9,826 nt of DNA from Marvinbryantia sp. (GCA_016297895.1 JAEDFS010000061.1:1-9826), one strand, 5' to 3'. Positions 1-5,846 are shown, counted from the first letter of the stretch. Notes: generated by a model not told the origin, from the letters alone. Numbers and translations are program-made.

Positions 1-86
1 TAACCCATGTGTTTGTCAATGATCCGACAAAAGGGTATGGGATATTTATTGAAAATATGCTGGAAAAGATCAGGCAGCGGCCATAA
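1..86 (+). CDS. 3' end of an unidentified gene (partial)
   Basis: The reading frame beginning at position 3 is open to a TAA at 84-86 and gives about 27 residues ending in ENMLEKIRQRP. The final segment looks like an amphipathic, basic helix. The other two forward frames are interrupted by stops or lack coding character here, so this is probably the true end of a gene that starts outside the window. Too little remains to assign a family. A 101-base gap separates it from the next gene, and no clear terminator lies between, so co-transcription is possible but not shown. Confidence 0.55.
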   Translation, partial: THVFVNDPTKGYGIFIENMLEKIRQRP

Positions 87-187
87 ATGGAAACAGAAGG
101 GCGAAACAGGAAAATCTTGTGGAGAAATCATCAAAACTATGATAAGCTGAAACGGAACAGGAAAATAATAATCTGGAGGAATAGAAC

Positions 188-1039
188 ATGAAGATTGCAG
201 TAACTTATGAGAATGGAGAAGTGTTTCAGCACTTTGGAAGAACAGAAAACTTTAAGGTATATATGGTGGAAGATCAGAAAGTGGTTTCCAGCGAAATGAT
301 CGGTTCTAACGGAACCGGACATGGGGCACTTGCCGGGCTTCTGGCAGATCAGGGAGTGGACGTTTTGATCTGCGGCGGAATCGGCGGAGGTGCACAGGCA
401 GCCCTTCAGGAAGCTGGAGTAGAACTGATCGCCGGGGCAGAAGGAAACACGGATGAGGCTGTCGAGGCATATTTAAGAGGAGAACTGATCTCTACAGGTT
501 CAAATTGTCATCATCACGATCATGAAGAGGGACATGCCTGCGGAGAACATGGATGCGGCGGACACGGGGAAGGACATTCCTGTGGCGGATGCGGCAGCCA
601 TAGCACAATGGAAGGCAAAAATGTGGGAAAAACATGCAGGGTTCATTACAAGGGGACATTCAATGACGGAACGCAGTTTGACTCTTCTTATGATCGCGGA
701 GAACCCCTGGAATTCGTATGTGGAGCCGGCATGATGATCAAAGGATTTGATGCAGCTGTTGCAGATATGGAAGTTGGTCAGATCACAGAAGTACATCTGA
801 TGCCTGAGGAAGCGTATGGAATGCCGGATCCGGCAGCAATCATGACATTTGAGATCGCACAGCTTCCGGGATCAGAGGATCTGACGGTGGGCCAGCAGGT
901 ATATCTGTCAAATGCAATGGGTCAGCCGTTCCCGGTCAAGGTCACAGCAAAGGACAGTACGACCATTACACTTGATGCAAATCATGAGATGGCAGGAAAA
1001 GAACTGAATTTCAGGATTGAACTTGTGGAAGTAAAATAA
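188..1039 (+). CDS. NifX/NifB-type metallocluster-binding domain fused to SlyD-like FKBP prolyl isomerase
   Basis: The protein has 283 residues in three parts. Residues 1-102 resemble the dinitrogenase iron-molybdenum cofactor-binding family (NifX/NifY/NifB C-terminal), with the N-terminal MKIAVTYENGEVFQHFGR and the glycine-rich ICGGIGGGAQ at 61-70. Residues 107-138 form a linker with nine His and five Cys, including CHHHDH and CGGC. Residues 143-283 are an FKBP-type peptidyl-prolyl isomerase of SlyD type: VHYKGTFNDGTQFDSS, then GMMIKGFDAAVADMEVGQ, an insert-in-flap region around 208-265, and the closing NHEMAGKELNFRIELVEV. In E. coli SlyD the metal-binding tail follows the isomerase domain; here the metal-rich segment precedes it. 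No signal peptide is visible, so it is probably cytoplasmic. The start at 188 is set by GGAGGA at 175-180. I infer a metal- or cluster-handling chaperone; substrate and metal are unknown. An internal ATG at 608 could make FKBP alone but has no clear ribosome binding site. Confidence 0.9.
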   Translation: MKIAVTYENGEVFQHFGRTENFKVYMVEDQKVVSSEMIGSNGTGHGALAGLLADQGVDVLICGGIGGGAQAALQEAGVELIAGAEGNTDEAVEAYLRGELISTGSNCHHHDHEEGHACGEHGCGGHGEGHSCGGCGSHSTMEGKNVGKTCRVHYKGTFNDGTQFDSSYDRGEPLEFVCGAGMMIKGFDAAVADMEVGQITEVHLMPEEAYGMPDPAAIMTFEIAQLPGSEDLTVGQQVYLSNAMGQPFPVKVTAKDSTTITLDANHEMAGKELNFRIELVEVK

Positions 1040-1176
1040 GGAAGATCAGATAAAGAAGATGTTTTAGAGAAAATAAAAAAATCTGCGAAAAAAGCTGTCA
1101 TAATTTGTCATTTCCCGAATATATATACTGTAGAAATACTTTTTTCGACAATAGATATTCAGGAGAGGACACGGAT

Positions 1177-1395
1177 ATGAGAAACGCAAGAGCCAGAATG
1201 GAAAACATGACAAAGCAGGAATTGCAGGAGATCTCACTGCAGAAAACAAAGAAGGGCATCGCAACAAGGGAAGCCCAAATAGCGCAGGAACTGCTTTGGA
1301 AGATCGCAGAGCACATCTACACCATAGATTTTTATGACTGGGAGAGGTATTTTCCGGTATCTGTGTGGGATGAATATTATTTGTTGTATAAATAA
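1177..1395 (+). CDS. small hypothetical protein, 72 aa
   Basis: I do not recognise the family. The ATG at 1177 is chosen because AGGAGAGG at 1161-1168 is a strong ribosome binding site 8 bases upstream; an earlier in-frame ATG at 1105 lies in AT-rich sequence without one. The N-terminal half is charged and probably helical (MTKQELQEISLQKTKKG). The C-terminal half is rich in Trp and Tyr and ends WDEYYLLYK. There are no Cys residues, membrane segments or signal peptide. It stands alone between the fusion gene and a hairpin at 1433-1458. Upstream at 1096-1112 the motif TGTCAT occurs twice, but I could not place a convincing promoter. The good ribosome binding site makes translation likely; function is unknown. 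Confidence 0.6.
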   Translation: MRNARARMENMTKQELQEISLQKTKKGIATREAQIAQELLWKIAEHIYTIDFYDWERYFPVSVWDEYYLLYK

Positions 1396-1432
1396 AAGCT
1401 TTGATAAAAAATATCGAGCATATGTGCAGGCC

Positions 1433-1458
1433 CCATGAACGTGATAAGACGTTCGTGG
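1433..1458. other. 10-bp hairpin, possible weak terminator or element end
   Basis: CCATGAACGT (1433-1442) pairs with ACGTTCGTGG (1449-1458) around the loop GATAAG. Nine pairs are Watson-Crick and one is G-U. The bases after it (AGCTTCTATTATT) are only moderately T-rich, so termination after the 72-residue gene is plausible but weak. A remnant of a mobile-element end is an alternative, since the next ORF looks like a fragment. Confidence 0.45.
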
Positions 1459-1508
1459 AGCTTCTATTATTCAAATAAATAAGATGTGGGTGTCAAAAGT
1501 ACAACAAC

Positions 1509-1730
1509 TTGCATTTTAACGCAGGTAGTGGCTATGAAAATTTTGATGATTTCGTGATGGAGGAAGCCGAAGAGTACTCTGAAAATGGAGATGGTGCAGC
1601 TTATTTGGTTTTTAATGTTTTGTATGATGAAAATCATCATGAATTATCAAGAGAACTTGTTTCATATTACACTTTATCTGCTACGGCTATACCATATGTA
1701 GATTGTATCAGAAAGGCATATCAGACGTAA
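1509..1730 (+). CDS. orphan acidic ORF, possible gene remnant
   Basis: The frame is open from 1479 to the TAA at 1728-1730. The only early start options are TTG at 1509, giving 73 residues, and ATG at 1557; neither has a convincing ribosome binding site. The product is acidic (MEEAEEYSENGDGAAY) and ends in a regular-looking segment (YYTLSATAIPYVDCIRKAYQT, split here only by eye into two parts). It reads like the C-terminal end of a longer protein that has lost its N-terminus. I do not recognise the family. Coding is supported by composition and frame length only, so a decayed gene is as likely as a real small one. Confidence 0.35.
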   Translation: MHFNAGSGYENFDDFVMEEAEEYSENGDGAAYLVFNVLYDENHHELSRELVSYYTLSATAIPYVDCIRKAYQT

Positions 1731-1731
1731 C

Positions 1732-1753
1732 AGGCCGGTAAGCCTATTTTTTT
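1732..1753 (+). terminator. weak intrinsic terminator between convergent genes
   Basis: AGGC (1732-1735) can pair with GCCT (1742-1745) and is followed after one base by seven T residues (1747-1753). The stem is only 4 bp. Its place directly after the ORF ending at 1730, and before the end of the opposing repressor gene at 1774, favours a terminator role. Confidence 0.35.
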
Positions 1754-1773
1754 ACGATTCATAGAGCATAAGT

Positions 1774-1992
1774 TTATAATATCTGGTCGTTGTCGGACGG
1801 TATGTATTCTGCGATACTTTCCAGATGGCAGTCAAGGATTCTGCACAGGTCATTGAGCGTAGTTGTGTTCAAAGGCTTATTCTTGCGCAGCTTGTCAATG
1901 GTCGCACTGGAAATATGATGCTTGTTTATTAATGTGTATGTAGATTCCTGGGAATTCCGCAGAGTATTCCAAAACGGAGTATAACTTATCAT
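1774..1992 (-). CDS. Cro/C1-type helix-turn-helix repressor, 72 aa
   Basis: This is a single-domain DNA-binding protein of the Cro/C1 (XRE) family, in the compact form often annotated HTH_26 and common in Clostridia. The helix-turn-helix runs through STYTLINKHHISSATIDKL (residues 17-35) and is followed by LNTTTLNDLCRILDCHLESI, the typical fourth and fifth helices. The whole protein is one domain with no sensor part. The start is supported by AAAGAGGT on the minus strand (bases 1998-2005). It is transcribed away from the acidic 53-residue gene at 2092, and the shared intergenic region holds a strongly symmetric operator-like sequence. I infer that it represses itself and its neighbour; this is the normal arrangement for such pairs but is not shown here. 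Confidence 0.88.
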   Translation of the reverse strand: MISYTPFWNTLRNSQESTYTLINKHHISSATIDKLRKNKPLNTTTLNDLCRILDCHLESIAEYIPSDNDQIL

Positions 1993-2028
1993 TGCTTACC
2001 TCTTTACAAGATTATAGGAAAAGCATAA

Positions 2029-2072
2029 AATATAGTTTCATAATTGACTATAGTCATTAAAATAACTATAAT
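2029..2072. promoter_or_regulatory. overlapping divergent promoters on a symmetric operator
   Basis: On the plus strand TTGACT (2044-2049), a 17-base spacer and TATAAT (2067-2072) form a near-consensus promoter for the gene at 2092. On the minus strand ATGACT (2057-2052), 17 bases and TATATT (2034-2029) form a matching promoter for the repressor. The perfect 12-bp palindrome TGACTATAGTCA (2045-2056) lies across both -35 boxes. TATAGTT (2031-2037) and AACTATA (2064-2070) are mirror copies about the same centre (2050.5). Binding at the centre would block both promoters. Confidence 0.8.
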
Positions 2073-2091
2073 TCGCAAGAGGAGGTAGTAT

Positions 2092-2253
2092 ATGGGAATG
2101 TATAATGATGATGAACTGGATAGAGTATTGGATTTTGTCAGGATGACTGATTCAGAGTTTTATGACAGATATGTTAAAGATACGCCGTTGTCAGAATGTG
2201 ATGAATTTTTGGAAGAGTTTCCTGAGTTCCAGAAGTTTGCAATTGAGAATTGA
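2092..2253 (+). CDS. small acidic protein, 53 aa
   Basis: This is a short gene with every expression signal in place: a near-consensus promoter (2044-2072), the strong ribosome binding site AGAGGAGGT at 2078-2086 five bases before the ATG, and a stop at 2251-2253. The product has 16 Asp/Glu against 5 Arg/Lys, a net charge near -11, six Phe, and one Cys (residue 36). The C-terminal part (DEFLEEFPEFQKF) looks like an acidic amphipathic helix. No family is recognised. The divergent Cro/C1 repressor and the shared symmetric operator suggest the two genes form one regulatory module. An antirepressor, a partner that modulates the repressor, or a DNA-mimic-like acidic protein are all possible; none is demonstrated. 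Confidence 0.75.
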   Translation: MGMYNDDELDRVLDFVRMTDSEFYDRYVKDTPLSECDEFLEEFPEFQKFAIEN

Positions 2254-2386
2254 TTGTAAGAGATAGAAATAGGATATAATTGAGATTTCTACTTCAGCGC
2301 TTTTCAGTAAACTCTTTTATCAATCAGAGTCGTAGATTTATGTAAAAATCACCAAAAAAATTGTGCAAAGTAACCTAAAAATATAC

Positions 2387-2415
2387 TTGCACAACCGGAA
2401 ATAATGGGTTATAAT
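2387..2415 (+). promoter_or_regulatory. promoter of the riboswitch-ribU transcript
   Basis: TTGCAC (2387-2392) and a perfect TATAAT (2410-2415) are separated by exactly 17 bases. The riboswitch begins about 20 bases after the -10 box, so transcription would start just ahead of it. The stretch 2254-2386 before this promoter holds no gene that I can support. Confidence 0.8.
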
Positions 2416-2434
2416 GACCAATGGAAAAAAGGAA

Positions 2435-2545
2435 ATCTTCGGGGCGGGGTGTGATTCCCCACCGGCGGTATAGTCCGCGACCTGTGTAATGCAGCTGAAT
2501 TGGTGAAATTCCAATACCGACAGTATAGTCTGGATGAGAGAAGAT
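2435..2545 (+). ncRNA. FMN riboswitch (RFN element)
   Basis: The sequence carries the conserved RFN blocks in order: ATCTTCGGGGCGGGGTG at the 5' end, ACCGGCGGTA, CCGCGACC, then ACCGACAGTATAGTCTGGAT and GAGAGAAGAT. The closing stem P1 pairs ATCTTC (2435-2440) with GAAGAT (2540-2545). FMN binding to this RNA normally lowers expression of riboflavin genes. Here the downstream terminator at 2584-2610 and the ribU gene fit control of riboflavin uptake by premature termination. Confidence 0.97.
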
Positions 2546-2583
2546 GAGCACAGCATGAAAGTTTTTTAATGTTATGCATAATC

Positions 2584-2610
2584 AGACCCCGAATCATTTC
2601 GGGGTCTTTT
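2584..2610 (+). terminator. riboswitch-controlled intrinsic terminator
   Basis: AGACCCCGAA (2584-2593) pairs perfectly over 10 bp with TTCGGGGTCT (2598-2607) around the loop TCAT, followed by T residues to 2610. It lies 39 bases after the riboswitch. Its 5' arm contains CCCCGAA, complementary to TTCGGGG in the first strand of the riboswitch (2438-2444), which suggests mutually exclusive folds. Confidence 0.92.
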
Positions 2611-2639
2611 GTACCATAGATAATTGCTGCACATTTTCC

Positions 2640-2759
2640 TATGGTATAATAAAAACCCTCCGGGTTGGATCGCACTGCGGCAGATAGGAAAATGGCTGCG
2701 CTGCAGCCCAGCCGCAGGCGGGGAATCCTGCAAAGCAGGATTCTGTTTTATATACCATA
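2640..2759. repeat. 120-bp multi-hairpin element with inverted-repeat ends
   Basis: The ends are imperfect inverted repeats: TATGGTATAATAAAA (2640-2654) against TTTTATATACCATA (2746-2759), 14 pairs with one bulged base. A TA dinucleotide lies at each border. Inside are AACCC/GGGTT (2654-2666), CTGCGGC/GCCGCAG (2675-2681 with 2711-2717) enclosing GGCTGC/GCAGCC (2694-2708), and the perfect 9-bp stem GAATCCTGC/GCAGGATTC (2723-2743, loop AAA) followed by TGTTTTA. It could be a miniature mobile element, an interspersed palindromic unit, or a structured leader RNA; the last stem could act as a second terminator. It lies between the riboswitch terminator and ribU, so it should be part of the ribU 5' leader. 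Confidence 0.55.
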
Positions 2760-2843
2760 TACGTCAGAAGTTTTCCTTTTTATATCGCAGAGAAATGGAA
2801 TCCGTTTCCTGCAAAAAATCAAGAAGAAAAAGGAGAAAAGAAC

Positions 2844-3476
2844 ATGAGCAACAACACAAACACGGCAGCACAGTCCGCATCAAAACTGAGCATTCGAACA
2901 ATGGTTATGGTAGCCATGCTGGGAGCAGTAGCTATGGTACTGTATTATTTTGATTTTCCGTTATGGTTTGCTCCAAGCTTCTACAAAATTGATTTCAGTG
3001 AAGTTCCGGTCATGATCGGGACCTTTGCATTGGGACCGGCAGCAGGTGCGGCTATTGAACTGGTAAAATGTCTGCTGAAGCTGGTGATCAAGGGAACAGA
3101 TACGGCTTTTGTGGGTGATATTGCCAACTTTTTCATCGGGTGTGCCCTGATCGTGCCGGCCGGTATCGTGTATAGATTTAAGAAAACAAGAAAAGGAGCA
3201 ATTGCAGGGATGGCATTGGGAACTGTGGTATTGACGGTGGTAGGATGTCTGCTGAATGCCTTTGTACTGCTTCCGGCATATGCAAAAGCATTTGGGATGC
3301 CCATCGACGCTCTGGTAGGTATGGGAAGTGCGGTGAATCCGGCAATCACAGATATCAGCACCTTTGCGCTTCTGGCAGTTGCACCCTTTAATATCCTGAA
3401 AGGAGTTCTGGTATCGATCATCACTTTTGTGCTGTATAAATATGTAAGTCCCGTATTAAAAGGAAACCATATGTAA
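2844..3476 (+). CDS. ribU: riboflavin ECF transporter substrate-binding protein RibU
   Basis: This 210-residue membrane protein is the substrate-specificity (S) component of an energy-coupling factor transporter. It captures riboflavin and works with a shared EcfA/EcfA'/EcfT module that is not in the window. Hydrophobic segments are seen near 17-37, 54-72, 93-112, 117-145 and 172-200, the usual layout for the family. The conserved stretch YKIDFSEVPVMIGTFALGP (48-66) followed by GAAIELVKCLLKL is typical of RibU-like S components. The FMN riboswitch upstream makes riboflavin the likely substrate. The start is set by AAAGGAG ending at 2835. Expression should fall when FMN is abundant. Pairing of TCCTTTTT (2774-2781) with AAAAAGGA (2827-2834) could also mask the ribosome binding site, though such purine/pyrimidine matches arise easily by chance. 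Confidence 0.93.
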   Translation: MSNNTNTAAQSASKLSIRTMVMVAMLGAVAMVLYYFDFPLWFAPSFYKIDFSEVPVMIGTFALGPAAGAAIELVKCLLKLVIKGTDTAFVGDIANFFIGCALIVPAGIVYRFKKTRKGAIAGMALGTVVLTVVGCLLNAFVLLPAYAKAFGMPIDALVGMGSAVNPAITDISTFALLAVAPFNILKGVLVSIITFVLYKYVSPVLKGNHM

Positions 3477-3557
3477 AAACAGTTGCGCTTCCGGCATTTC
3501 CGTTATAAACTGTGATATAGAAATGAAACAAGACAGATGAACGGAAGGAAGAAGCGC

Positions 3558-4190
3558 ATGGGACAGATTAAGAAAATCACAAAACTGACGGATAACCGTT
3601 TTTTAAATATGTATCATCTGGATGCAGAGAATCGTGTAGGCGGAAAAGTCAACTACTATGTGGCATCCCGGGCGAAGCAGATCGAGGATATGCAGCTTTC
3701 CACCCGGAAAAATGTACCTGACGGCGTAACTATCTACAGCCTTTACGGGGAAAAGAAAGACAGGGTAGTGCTGATTCGCCAGTACCGGTATACCATAGAT
3801 GATTTTATCTATGAATTCCCGGCGGGACTGATCGATGAGGGCGAGGACTATCAGACGGCCTGCATCCGTGAGATGAAAGAGGAGACAGGTCTGGTGTTCC
3901 ATCCCGTAAAAACGGATGAGATGTATACCAGACCTTTTTATACCAGTATCGGAATGACAGATGAATCAAACGTACTTGCCTATGGATATGCGGAAGGGAC
4001 CGTGAGCCGGAATTATCTGGAAGATAATGAGACCATAGAGGTGGTTCTTGCGGATCGTGAAGAGGTTCGCCGGATCCTGAAAGAAGAACGGGTGGCGGTC
4101 ATGTGTGCACATATGCTGATGCATTTTCTCTCTGATGAAAATCCATTTGGGTTTATGGGAATCGATCTGACAGATGAGAGTATAAAATAA
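3558..4190 (+). CDS. Nudix hydrolase, ADP-ribose pyrophosphatase-like
   Basis: The 210-residue product carries a complete Nudix box at residues 90-112: G90, E96, then REMKEETGL (104-112), matching Gx5Ex7REUxEExGU, so the metal-binding glutamates are present. Such enzymes hydrolyse nucleoside diphosphates linked to another group. The upstream FIYEFPAGLIDEGED is common in ADP-ribose pyrophosphatases, but the substrate cannot be fixed from sequence. I prefer the ATG at 3558, which has GGAAGGAAG at 3543-3551 before it; the in-frame ATG at 3537 would add seven residues but lacks a good ribosome binding site. The gene starts 81 bases after ribU with no clear terminator between, so it may be partly co-transcribed. 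A possible hairpin covers its ribosome binding site (see findings). Confidence 0.9.
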   Translation: MGQIKKITKLTDNRFLNMYHLDAENRVGGKVNYYVASRAKQIEDMQLSTRKNVPDGVTIYSLYGEKKDRVVLIRQYRYTIDDFIYEFPAGLIDEGEDYQTACIREMKEETGLVFHPVKTDEMYTRPFYTSIGMTDESNVLAYGYAEGTVSRNYLEDNETIEVVLADREEVRRILKEERVAVMCAHMLMHFLSDENPFGFMGIDLTDESIK

Positions 4191-4226
4191 GCAGTTATTT
4201 GGAAATGCGTATCGGGAGAACAAATA

Positions 4227-4724
4227 ATGAGTGCAAAATTTGATGTAAAAATGACAAAAAGAATACTGTATGATTTTTTGATGACCCATACCTATCGAAG
4301 CTTTGCAGGCTGGTTCAGCATTATCATCGGTCTTGCGGGAATCGTGCTTACGGTTTCTTCTGTGGGAAAGGCGGAGACAATGATGACGGTGGTGTATGGT
4401 TTGTTTTCTGTATATTTTCTTTTGTATCAGCCGTTGGCTCTTTATGCGAAAGCGGCGAAGCAGATCAAAATGAATCCGATGTACAGGGAACTTCTCCATT
4501 ATGAAGTGAGCGATAAGGGTATTTTGAGTTCCCAGAATGACCAGCAAGTTCTGATTCCATGGGAAAATATTCTGAAGGTGACAGAGTCAAAATACAGTTT
4601 CCTGCTCTATACAGGAAAAATTTCTTCCTTTGTGCTTCCAAGGGAGAGTATGGGAACACAGATCACAGTTGTGGAGGGCCTGATCAGAAAACATGTGGCA
4701 TCCGGAAAGGTAAAGATAAAATGA
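4227..4724 (+). CDS. YcxB-like membrane protein
   Basis: The protein has 165 residues. Two hydrophobic helices at about 26-45 and 52-73 form an N-terminal hairpin anchor. The soluble part after them contains YEVSDKGILSSQNDQQVLIPWENILKVTESK, split as two halves around residue 105, the beta-rich pattern of the YcxB-like family (often seen as a PH-like fold), ending with a typical LYTGKISSFVLPRES. Function is unknown in the family as far as I know. The ribosome binding site is GGGAG near 4214-4218. Its TGA stop overlaps the ATG of tsaE (ATGA at 4721-4724), so the two are translationally coupled, and this gene probably heads the t6A operon. Confidence 0.75.
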   Translation: MSAKFDVKMTKRILYDFLMTHTYRSFAGWFSIIIGLAGIVLTVSSVGKAETMMTVVYGLFSVYFLLYQPLALYAKAAKQIKMNPMYRELLHYEVSDKGILSSQNDQQVLIPWENILKVTESKYSFLLYTGKISSFVLPRESMGTQITVVEGLIRKHVASGKVKIK

Positions 4725-5158
4725 CCATAGAGACCTGGAATGAAGAAGAAACCTATGCATTAGGGAAAAAACTGGGGGAACAGGCAGAACCCGGGCAGAT
4801 CTATGCGCTTCTGGGAGATCTTGGAGTGGGAAAAACTATTTTCACAAAGGGATTTGCAGCCGGACTTGGCGTGAAGGAAGCAGTCAGCAGCCCTACCTTT
4901 ACGATCGTTCAGATCTATGAGGAGGGACGTCTTCCCTTTTATCATTTTGATGTGTACCGGATCGGTGATCCGGAGGAAATGGAAGAGATCGGATATGAAG
5001 ACTGCTTTTTCGGGGAAGGAGTCTGCCTTGTGGAGTGGGCGAATCTGATTGAAGAGCTGATGCCGAAGCATACAGTCTGGGTCAATATAGAAAAAAGCCT
5101 GGAAAAAGGGTTTGATTATCGGAAAATAGAGGTGGAATATGAAAATTCTGGGAATTGA
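4721..5158 (+). CDS. tsaE: tRNA t6A synthesis ATPase TsaE
   Basis: TsaE (YjeE/YdiB family) is the small ATPase that acts with TsaB and TsaD to transfer threonylcarbamoyl to A37 of ANN-decoding tRNAs. The 145-residue length is normal. Residues 32-39 (GDLGVGKT) are the Walker A motif, followed by SSPTFTIVQIY (57-66), HFDVYR (75-80) and LVEWAN (103-108), all hallmarks of the family. A longer frame reaching back to 4559 is rejected because it would overlap the previous gene by 166 bases; the ATG at 4721 follows GGAAAGG at 4704-4710 and sits in an ATGA stop-start overlap. The 3' end overlaps tsaB by 20 bases. Confidence 0.95.
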   Translation: MTIETWNEEETYALGKKLGEQAEPGQIYALLGDLGVGKTIFTKGFAAGLGVKEAVSSPTFTIVQIYEEGRLPFYHFDVYRIGDPEEMEEIGYEDCFFGEGVCLVEWANLIEELMPKHTVWVNIEKSLEKGFDYRKIEVEYENSGN

Positions 5159-5846
5159 CAGTTCAGGTCTGGTAGCATCGGTAGCAGTGGTAGAAGATGA
5201 TCTGATGCTGGCAGAATATACGGTAAATTATAAAAAAACACATTCACAGACATTGCTTCCCATGCTGGATGAAATTGTCAGAATGACAGAGCTGGATCTG
5301 AAAACAATTGACGCAATTGCAGTGGCAGCAGGTCCGGGTTCCTTTACCGGACTTCGAATCGGATCGGCGACGGCCAAAGGGCTGGGGCTTGCACTGGAAA
5401 AGCCTTTGATCTCTGTGCCAACAGTGGAAGGGCTGGCTTATAATCTCTGCGGAACGGACAAAATTGTCTGTCCGCTTATGGATGCCAGAAGAAATCAGGT
5501 CTATACGGGAATTTATGAGTTTGACAGGAATCAATTGATCACAGTGGAAGATCAGATGGCGGTTTCAATCGAGAACATTATCAAAAGGCTGAATTTCCTG
5601 GGAAGAGAAGTGATCTTTTTGGGAGACGGAGTGCCGGTTTTTAAAAATGTCCTGGAAGAGAAACTGATCATTCCCTATTCCTTTGCTCCTGCGCACATGA
5701 ATAAACAGCGGGCATCTGCTGTGGCAGCATTGGGACTTTGCTATGCAAAGAAAGGAAAGCTGGAGAGTGCGGCAGAGCATCAGCCGGATTATCTGCGGCT
5801 GTCCCAGGCAGAACGGGAACGGGCGGAAAAGCGAAATGGAGCATAA
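5139..5846 (+). CDS. tsaB: tRNA t6A synthesis protein TsaB
   Basis: TsaB (YeaZ/YdiC) is the TsaD-like, catalytically inactive partner that forms a heterodimer with TsaD in threonylcarbamoyl transfer. The 235-residue protein begins MKILGIDSSG and has AVAAGPGSFTGLRIG (about 61-75), the most conserved block of the family, then the MDARRNQVYTGIYE segment typical of TsaB. The start overlaps the end of tsaE by 20 bases, with AGAGGTGG just upstream inside tsaE serving as ribosome binding site. It overlaps rimI by 11 bases. The order tsaE-tsaB-rimI is the same as ydiB-ydiC-ydiD in Bacillus subtilis, which supports the assignment. Confidence 0.95.
   Translation: MKILGIDSSGLVASVAVVEDDLMLAEYTVNYKKTHSQTLLPMLDEIVRMTELDLKTIDAIAVAAGPGSFTGLRIGSATAKGLGLALEKPLISVPTVEGLAYNLCGTDKIVCPLMDARRNQVYTGIYEFDRNQLITVEDQMAVSIENIIKRLNFLGREVIFLGDGVPVFKNVLEEKLIIPYSFAPAHMNKQRASAVAALGLCYAKKGKLESAAEHQPDYLRLSQAERERAEKRNGA

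Noticed and set aside
1..86. Assignment of the first fragment to an Mrp-type ATPase because such genes often neighbour NifX-type genes
   Set aside because: The 27 visible residues contain no diagnostic motif, so the name would rest on neighbourhood alone.
1105..1129. Promoter TTGTCA (1105-1110) with TATACT (1124-1129) upstream of the 72-residue gene
   Set aside because: The spacer is only 13 bases, too short for a normal vegetative promoter, and the region is simply AT-rich.
1774..2253. Toxin-antitoxin pair
   Set aside because: The genes are divergent rather than in one operon, and the acidic 53-residue protein shows no toxin motif; a regulatory module is the simpler reading.
2624..2953. 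109-residue open frame across the ribU leader and start
   Set aside because: It runs through the hairpin element and the start of ribU in another frame, has no ribosome binding site, and its product has the composition of a shadow frame.
3966..4547. 193-residue open frame on the minus strand
   Set aside because: It lies opposite the Nudix and YcxB-like genes, whose domains are clear; its His/Arg/Ser-rich product is typical of antisense frames.
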